Assembly (NCBI GenBank): GCA_949127645.1
Contig: CASBQM010000748.1
Coordinates: 1 to 8,134 of the forward strand
Reading direction: 5' to 3'
DNA: 8,134 nucleotides
Source of the DNA: Synechococcales cyanobacterium PMM_0036
Lineage (GTDB): Bacteria > Cyanobacteriota > Cyanobacteriia > Elainellales > Elainellaceae
Positions 4,642 through 8,134 of the stretch are shown here, in pieces; position 1 is the stretch's first letter, and every line of letters begins with the position of its first letter. The notes beneath the pieces were generated by a model. It was not told the origin of the DNA. It worked only from the letters and a program-made list of their open reading frames with translations, and made no database searches. The translations under genes were made by a program, and so were the position numbers.

Positions 4642-6705
4642 CTATCCTTGCTCGATCATTATCCAGGCACGCAGCACCTCCGCAACTGTCCATGCCTGAG
4701 CGATGCAGCCACGGGGAGTAAAGGGCGGATCACCATCAAAAATTTCGCTGAGGCTACCGATGCCGTGATTACAGAGGTGGTCTGCCATAGGTTCCAAAAG
4801 CTGCCGCGCCTGAGCAGCGTCTTGGTAAACGCGGAAATGAGCGATCGCGTAAGAACCTAGCAGCCAGCCCCACACTGTGCCCTGGTGGTAGGCTCCGTCT
4901 CGCTGCCGCTGACCGCCGCCATAATGCCCCTGATACTGTGGATGGTCAGGGGCTAGAGAGCGTAGACCGTAGGAGGTGAGGAGCGATCGCCCACAGATAT
5001 CCACTACGCCTTTTTGCTGCACGGGAGTTAGGGGACTTTCGGGGAGAGAAACGGCAAAAATTTGATTGGGTCGCAGCGCTGCATCGTCTCCTGTGGGGGT
5101 GTCTAGCACGTCGTAGCAGTAGCCCAAATCATCATTCCAGAACCGCACAAAGCGGGCTAGAGTGCGATCGGCGATCGCGTCATACTCCTGATGAGGCTTG
5201 CTTAACTGCCGCGCAAATTTTGCCATCGTTCTTAGGGCGTTATACCAGAGGGCATTCACCTCGATCGGTTTGCCCGTGCGCGGAGTCACCACCCAGTCGC
5301 CCACTTTGGCATCCATCCAAGTCAACTGGATACCCGCCTCACCCGCATAGAGCAGACCATCTACCGGATCAAGATGGATATTAAACCGAGTGCCGCGACA
5401 GTGCCAGTGAATAATTTCCGCAAGCACGGGATACAGCTCTGTTAGCAAATCATCATCTTGAGTCGCCTGGTAATATTGCCGGATCGCCTCAAAATACCAG
5501 AGGGTGGCATCTACCGTGTTGTATTCCGGTACTTCTGCCGCATCGGGAAAGCGGTTAGGCAACATCCCCTGATCGACATACTGGGCAAAAGTGCGGAGAA
5601 TCAGCCTTGCCACCTCTGATCGCCCGATCGCCAGCGTCAGACCGGGTAGACTAATCATAGTGTCGCGTCCCCAATCGCTAAACCAGGGATAGCCCGCAAT
5701 AATAGTTTTGCCGTTGAGCAGGGCGGCTTCTGGTAAAACAGCTTTTGGCTGGGCGGTTTCTGGCTGGGCGGTTTCTGGCTGGGCGGTTTTTGGCTCAGCA
5801 ACGGGTACCGTGCGATTGACGATAAACTGATCGGCAGCCAAAACCAACTGATTCATCCAGGTGGGAATGTCTCGACTCGCAACGGGACGCTCGGTGCGCC
5901 AAAGGTTGAGCAATCGCTGCTCGTGAGTTTGGCGCTGCTTCAGGGCGATCGCCCCCTGTAAGTCGGGTTTTGCCTCCGTGCTGGCAACCAGCGTTACTGT
6001 CTCACCCGGATACAGCGTCAGGTGAAAAGTTGCCACATGGAGGTGATCTTCTCGATCGTTTAAGCCGCGATATCGCTCCGTCGCCAAATCAAAGCCGTAG
6101 TACCAGTTGTGTAGCGTGATGACTTCGGCGCGATCGCTCAGCAAATACAGCGGTGAGGCTCCAGGGAAAGCTGTGACGCATACTCCTTGCTCTAAGCGAT
6201 CGATCGCCATCTGCCAGCCCAGACTCCGGACGTTGCCATGGTGGTCGCGGTAGTTGACAAACGCTTTGATCAACAGCGCCACAGGCTGACTGGCGCGTTG
6301 TAGCGTGTAGTGGACATAGGTTGTATTGGCTCCCTGCTGCATCCAGACTTGCTTTTCTAGCAGCCCATCGCCACAGGCAAATCGCCAGGTGGGCACCGTG
6401 CCATTCAGACCAAAATGCTCAAGGTAGCGGTAGCCCTGAGGCTCTACACTGCCGTCTATCCAGCGATCGGTGTTGAGGGGGTAGACCTGGCTTCCAGAGT
6501 GCAAAACCTCTTCCAGTTTAGTCAGCATCAGCGTTCTTCCCAGAGGCGGGTTTAGAGCGGCAATCAGTAAGCCGTGATAGCGCCGAGTCAGGTTTCCGGC
6601 AACCGTTCCAGAAGCATAGCCGCCAATGCCGTTGGTGACGAGCCATTCTCGCGCTGATGCCATCTGAAGATTGCCACAAATTTCGCGTCCAAATGCCAGA
6701 GTCAT
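4642..6705 (-). CDS. Glycogen debranching enzyme (amylo-alpha-1,6-glucosidase, GH133/GDE type)
   Basis: This enzyme hydrolyses alpha-1,6 branch stubs during glycogen breakdown. From ATG 6703-6705 it has 687 residues. An N-terminal GDE_N-type beta domain (about 1-300) carries WLVTNGIGGYASGTVAGN and RRYHGLLIAAL near its start. A C-terminal GDE_C (alpha/alpha)6-type domain (about 335-680) carries GYPWFSDWGRDTMISLPGL (~337), YNTVDATLWYFEAI, LTWMDAKVGDWVVTPRTGK (~460), IEVNALWYNALR and GAYHQGTVWGWLLGSY (~602). These mark the archaeal/cyanobacterial debranching type, distinct from the GH13 GlgX type. The frame can extend 19 residues to TTG 6762, but that segment is Ser/Pro-rich, coded by a C-rich repeat-like tract, and adds no conserved sequence; the ATG places MTLAFGREICG at the N-terminus. 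A pentapeptide repeat lies between the two domains. The gene converges with rbgA and diverges from coaX. Confidence 0.93.
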   Translation of the reverse strand: MTLAFGREICGNLQMASAREWLVTNGIGGYASGTVAGNLTRRYHGLLIAALNPPLGRTLMLTKLEEVLHSGSQVYPLNTDRWIDGSVEPQGYRYLEHFGLNGTVPTWRFACGDGLLEKQVWMQQGANTTYVHYTLQRASQPVALLIKAFVNYRDHHGNVRSLGWQMAIDRLEQGVCVTAFPGASPLYLLSDRAEVITLHNWYYGFDLATERYRGLNDREDHLHVATFHLTLYPGETVTLVASTEAKPDLQGAIALKQRQTHEQRLLNLWRTERPVASRDIPTWMNQLVLAADQFIVNRTVPVAEPKTAQPETAQPETAQPKAVLPEAALLNGKTIIAGYPWFSDWGRDTMISLPGLTLAIGRSEVARLILRTFAQYVDQGMLPNRFPDAAEVPEYNTVDATLWYFEAIRQYYQATQDDDLLTELYPVLAEIIHWHCRGTRFNIHLDPVDGLLYAGEAGIQLTWMDAKVGDWVVTPRTGKPIEVNALWYNALRTMAKFARQLSKPHQEYDAIADRTLARFVRFWNDDLGYCYDVLDTPTGDDAALRPNQIFAVSLPESPLTPVQQKGVVDICGRSLLTSYGLRSLAPDHPQYQGHYGGGQRQRDGAYHQGTVWGWLLGSYAIAHFRVYQDAAQARQLLEPMADHLCNHGIGSLSEIFDGDPPFTPRGCIAQAWTVAEVLRAWIMIEQG
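5717..5791 (-). repeat. In-frame 15-bp tandem repeat coding a TAQPE-like linker
   Basis: On the plus strand GGCTGGGCGGTTTCT occurs twice (5747-5761 and 5762-5776), then GGCTGGGCGGTTTTT (5777-5791). Two degenerate copies precede these (5717-5731 and 5732-5746). On the coding strand the near-perfect copies read KTAQPETAQPETAQP, running on into KAVLPEAALLNG. The repeat sits just before the catalytic-domain motif IIAGYPWFSDWGRD, at the junction of the N- and C-terminal domains, so it lengthens a surface linker without shifting the frame. Confidence 0.9.
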
Positions 6706-6711
6706 AGCGCA

Positions 6712-6737
6712 GTGGGGGAGTGAGAGGGGTGAGGGGG
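6712..6737. repeat. G-rich short repeat just before the debranching-enzyme ATG
   Basis: The plus strand reads GTGGGGGAG, TGAGAGGGG, TGAGGGGG: three degenerate 8-9 bp units ending 6 bp from the ATG at 6703-6705 on the minus strand. The mRNA would be C-rich here, with no Shine-Dalgarno sequence. The tract codes the Ser/Pro-rich residues of the longer TTG-start version, which argues that this version is not the real one. Confidence 0.6.
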
Positions 6738-6821
6738 CGAACAGCGAGGAAGCCTCACTCAAAGCTCAACCGTGAACCGTATGCTAATCATGAGACTATG
6801 GTTGAGAATTCTGATATGGCG

Positions 6822-6857
6822 TTTAAAACATGGTATCCCTTTAAAGCATGGTAGCCC
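6822..6857 (+). repeat. 18-bp tandem duplication of the coaX start region, creating a 4-codon upstream ORF
   Basis: TTTAAAACATGGTATCCC (6822-6839) is followed immediately by TTTAAAGCATGGTAGCCC (6840-6857), with 16 of 18 bases identical. The second copy contains the coaX ATG (6848). The first contains an ATG at 6830, in the same frame, that reads MVSL and stops at TAA 6842-6844, three bases before the coaX ATG. This could allow translational coupling or termination-reinitiation. Neither copy has a Shine-Dalgarno sequence. Confidence 0.9.
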
Positions 6858-7690
6858 AGAGCTTAGCGGACTCATGGCTAGGACTCATGGTAGGCAGCTC
6901 TCGGCTGCATTGGGTCTGGTTTGAAGGAACTTTGCTGAAAAGCACCTGGGATATGCCGCACCTGGGAAGAGAGGCGATCGCTTCTCTCATTACCCATCAG
7001 CTTGATTTTTGTGCAATTTCTTTACTTCCTGAGACCACGGATTTGGCGATGGATCTGCCGTCTCAACTGCCGCCGCCTCATTTACCCTTGTGGTTTGCCT
7101 CAGTGGTGCCGGCCCAAACTGAGCTTTGGCAAACTTATCCAGATGCTTACAAAATTGAGCTGGGGCACATTCCGATCGCAGGGCTTTATCCCACTTTAGG
7201 AGTCGATCGCGCTCTGGCTCTATGGGGGGCTATTCAAACTCTGGGTGTGCCTATTTTAGTCGTTGATGCCGGAACGGCATTAACCTTTACGGGGGCAGAT
7301 GCCCAGGTTCGGCTAGTGGGTGGCGCGATTTTGCCTGGGCTTCAGCTTCAGATGCGATCGCTCCATGAACATACCGTTCTGCCGTCCCTGCACTCGCCCG
7401 ATCTAGTCACTCTACCCTCTCGTTGGGCGATCGGCACTTCTGAAGCGATTCAAAGCGGGATTTTGTATACGTTGCTAGCAGGACTACAAGACTTTATGAC
7501 CGACTGGCTCCAGCAGTTCCCTGGAGGTACTATCGCTATTACGGGAGGCGATCGGCTGCTGCTGCTCAACTTGCTGCATCAGCAGTTTCCTCACCTCGCG
7601 GCTGAGATCAAACTTGAGCCTAATTTAATTTTTTGGGGTATTCAGGCGGTCAAAAACTCTACTAATAAGGGCGTAACATCCGCTCTCTAA
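6848..7690 (+). CDS. coaX: Type III pantothenate kinase
   Basis: CoaX phosphorylates pantothenate in the first step of coenzyme A synthesis. The 280-residue product has the ASKHA-fold signatures of the type III enzyme: GVDRALALWGA (118-128), DAGTALTFTGAD (140-151), VGGAILPGLQLQMRSL, and the adenosine-side TGGD at 232-235. The N-terminal phosphate motif, DIGNTR in the best-studied enzymes, reads MVGSSRLHW here (14-22), so Asp and Asn are both replaced. From memory cyanobacterial CoaX proteins commonly show IGNSRLHW, so loss of the Asp is a clade feature, while the Ser in place of Asn is further drift. Length is slightly above the family's usual ~250-260 because of an N-terminal extension. The start ATG 6848 lies in an 18-bp duplication. 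The gene diverges from the debranching enzyme and is followed after 26 bp by the radical-SAM gene, possibly co-transcribed. Confidence 0.94.
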   Translation: MVAQSLADSWLGLMVGSSRLHWVWFEGTLLKSTWDMPHLGREAIASLITHQLDFCAISLLPETTDLAMDLPSQLPPPHLPLWFASVVPAQTELWQTYPDAYKIELGHIPIAGLYPTLGVDRALALWGAIQTLGVPILVVDAGTALTFTGADAQVRLVGGAILPGLQLQMRSLHEHTVLPSLHSPDLVTLPSRWAIGTSEAIQSGILYTLLAGLQDFMTDWLQQFPGGTIAITGGDRLLLLNLLHQQFPHLAAEIKLEPNLIFWGIQAVKNSTNKGVTSAL

Positions 7691-7716
7691 GAGGGTTTTG
7701 CAGCTTGAGGGAGAGT

Positions 7717-8134
7717 GTGATAATAAAGGTAGAACAGTTATATAGTGCTATCTTGCTGAACTCAATCGATCGCCCTATTTCTTCTTTTGCAGTTAAACCC
7801 GCTTCTTCCAAAACAAGCTTGTGGATGCCCGATCGCGTTCTCTTCACCCCTGCCGCTCTCGAAGAACCCTGGGGACAAAAAATCCTGTCTCGCGTCCAGT
7901 CTTTGAATCTACCCGTAGAGGAACTGCCGCGCAATCGCCTCACCGGACTGCGGGGAGAAACTGAGCGAGAAACTTATGCGATCGCCAAACGAACTCTTGC
8001 CATTGTCACCGCGCCGCCCAGCAGCTTCAAACTCAGCCCCATTCCCCCCTCTGCGGACTGGCAGTTTCACTTGGCTGAAGGGTGTCCCGCACACTGCCAG
8101 TATTGCTACTTGGCGGGCAGTCTTCAGGGACCAC
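7717..8134 (+). CDS. Spore photoproduct lyase-like radical SAM protein, 5' part (runs off the window)
   Basis: The visible 139 codons carry MPDRVLFTPAALEEPWG, LPVEELPRNRLTGLRGE, TLAIVTAPPSSFKLSPIPPS and EGCPAHCQYCYLAGS. The CxxxCxxC cluster motif (Cys codons at 8083, 8095 and 8104) marks a radical-SAM enzyme, and the surrounding sequence matches the SPL-family proteins found in cyanobacteria, which do not sporulate; their substrate is not settled. The rest of the barrel and any SPL-type catalytic Cys lie beyond the window. Start choice is uncertain. GTG 7717 has GAGGGAG close upstream and would add 36 residues; ATG 7825 has no Shine-Dalgarno sequence and would cut the TSLWMPDRVLFTP run that I recall as partly conserved in homologues. 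I give the GTG and treat 7825 as the core minimum. It lies 26 bp after coaX. Confidence 0.85.
   Translation, partial: MIIKVEQLYSAILLNSIDRPISSFAVKPASSKTSLWMPDRVLFTPAALEEPWGQKILSRVQSLNLPVEELPRNRLTGLRGETERETYAIAKRTLAIVTAPPSSFKLSPIPPSADWQFHLAEGCPAHCQYCYLAGSLQGP

Larger units (their letters stand above)
615..7985. repeat. Dispersed HIP1 octamers (GCGATCGC)
   Basis: About 16 perfect copies lie in both coding and intergenic DNA, for example at 615-622, 824-831, 1259-1266 and 7978-7985, plus others within rbgA, the debranching enzyme and coaX. Many further one-mismatch GATCG cores are present. This palindrome is the highly iterated element of most cyanobacterial chromosomes. The coordinates span the first to the last copy, not a continuous element. 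Confidence 0.95.

Noticed and set aside
6712..6737. G-quadruplex before the debranching-enzyme gene
   Set aside because: Only three G-runs of four or more are present, so a standard intramolecular quadruplex is not supported.
6765..6805. Inverted repeat CTCAACC...GGTTGAG in the debranching enzyme/coaX intergenic region
   Set aside because: Seven-base arms 27 bp apart are near chance level and no supporting promoter geometry was seen.
1..8134. CRISPR array, tRNA or rRNA genes, prophage, defence or biosynthetic cluster
   Set aside because: No regularly spaced repeats, cloverleaf-like sequence, phage structural genes or defence-type domains were found on either strand.

Overview
This is a cyanobacterial chromosomal window. 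The perfect octamer GCGATCGC (HIP1) occurs about 16 times in 8.1 kb where about 0.1 would be expected by chance, base composition is near 50% GC, and the recognisable proteins have cyanobacterial sequence character. A filamentous, Leptolyngbya-like organism would fit, but the sequence does not fix the genus.

Layout. Positions 1-1043 are the 3' three quarters of miaB (tRNA ms2i6A methylthiotransferase). A small membrane-anchored, Cys-containing protein of the DUF6464 type follows (1104-1409), then a strong intrinsic terminator (1472-1510). Positions 1511-2004 hold no intact gene: there is a fragment of an IS4-type transposase (to 1678) and then a cluster of hairpins that looks like a decayed mobile or MITE-like element. 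Two minus-strand genes come next: a putative DNA-binding protein with a MobC/TraC-like helical motif and a long basic tail (2005-2547), and an unrecognised 84-residue protein (2799-3053). On the plus strand lie an unrecognised 154-residue protein with an EHAWLEL...DPTL motif (3197-3661) and the ribosome-assembly GTPase rbgA/ylqF (3693-4556). A glycogen-debranching enzyme (GH133/GDE type) runs on the minus strand (4642-6705). Type III pantothenate kinase coaX diverges from it (6848-7690), followed closely by the 5' part of a spore-photoproduct-lyase-like radical SAM gene that leaves the window (7717-8134).

How the genes relate. These are mostly unlinked housekeeping functions (tRNA modification, 50S assembly, glycogen breakdown, CoA synthesis) separated by an accessory patch at 1.5-3.1 kb. 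I see no defence island, CRISPR array, prophage, RNA gene or biosynthetic cluster, and no convincing new multi-gene system. The most distinctive feature is a series of short tandem duplications, two or three of them with lengths divisible by three, at gene boundaries or linkers: 3 x 15 bp carrying the stop codon of one gene and abutting the start of rbgA, 2 x 18 bp duplicating the coaX start region, and at least 3 x 15 bp coding a TAQPE linker in the debranching enzyme.
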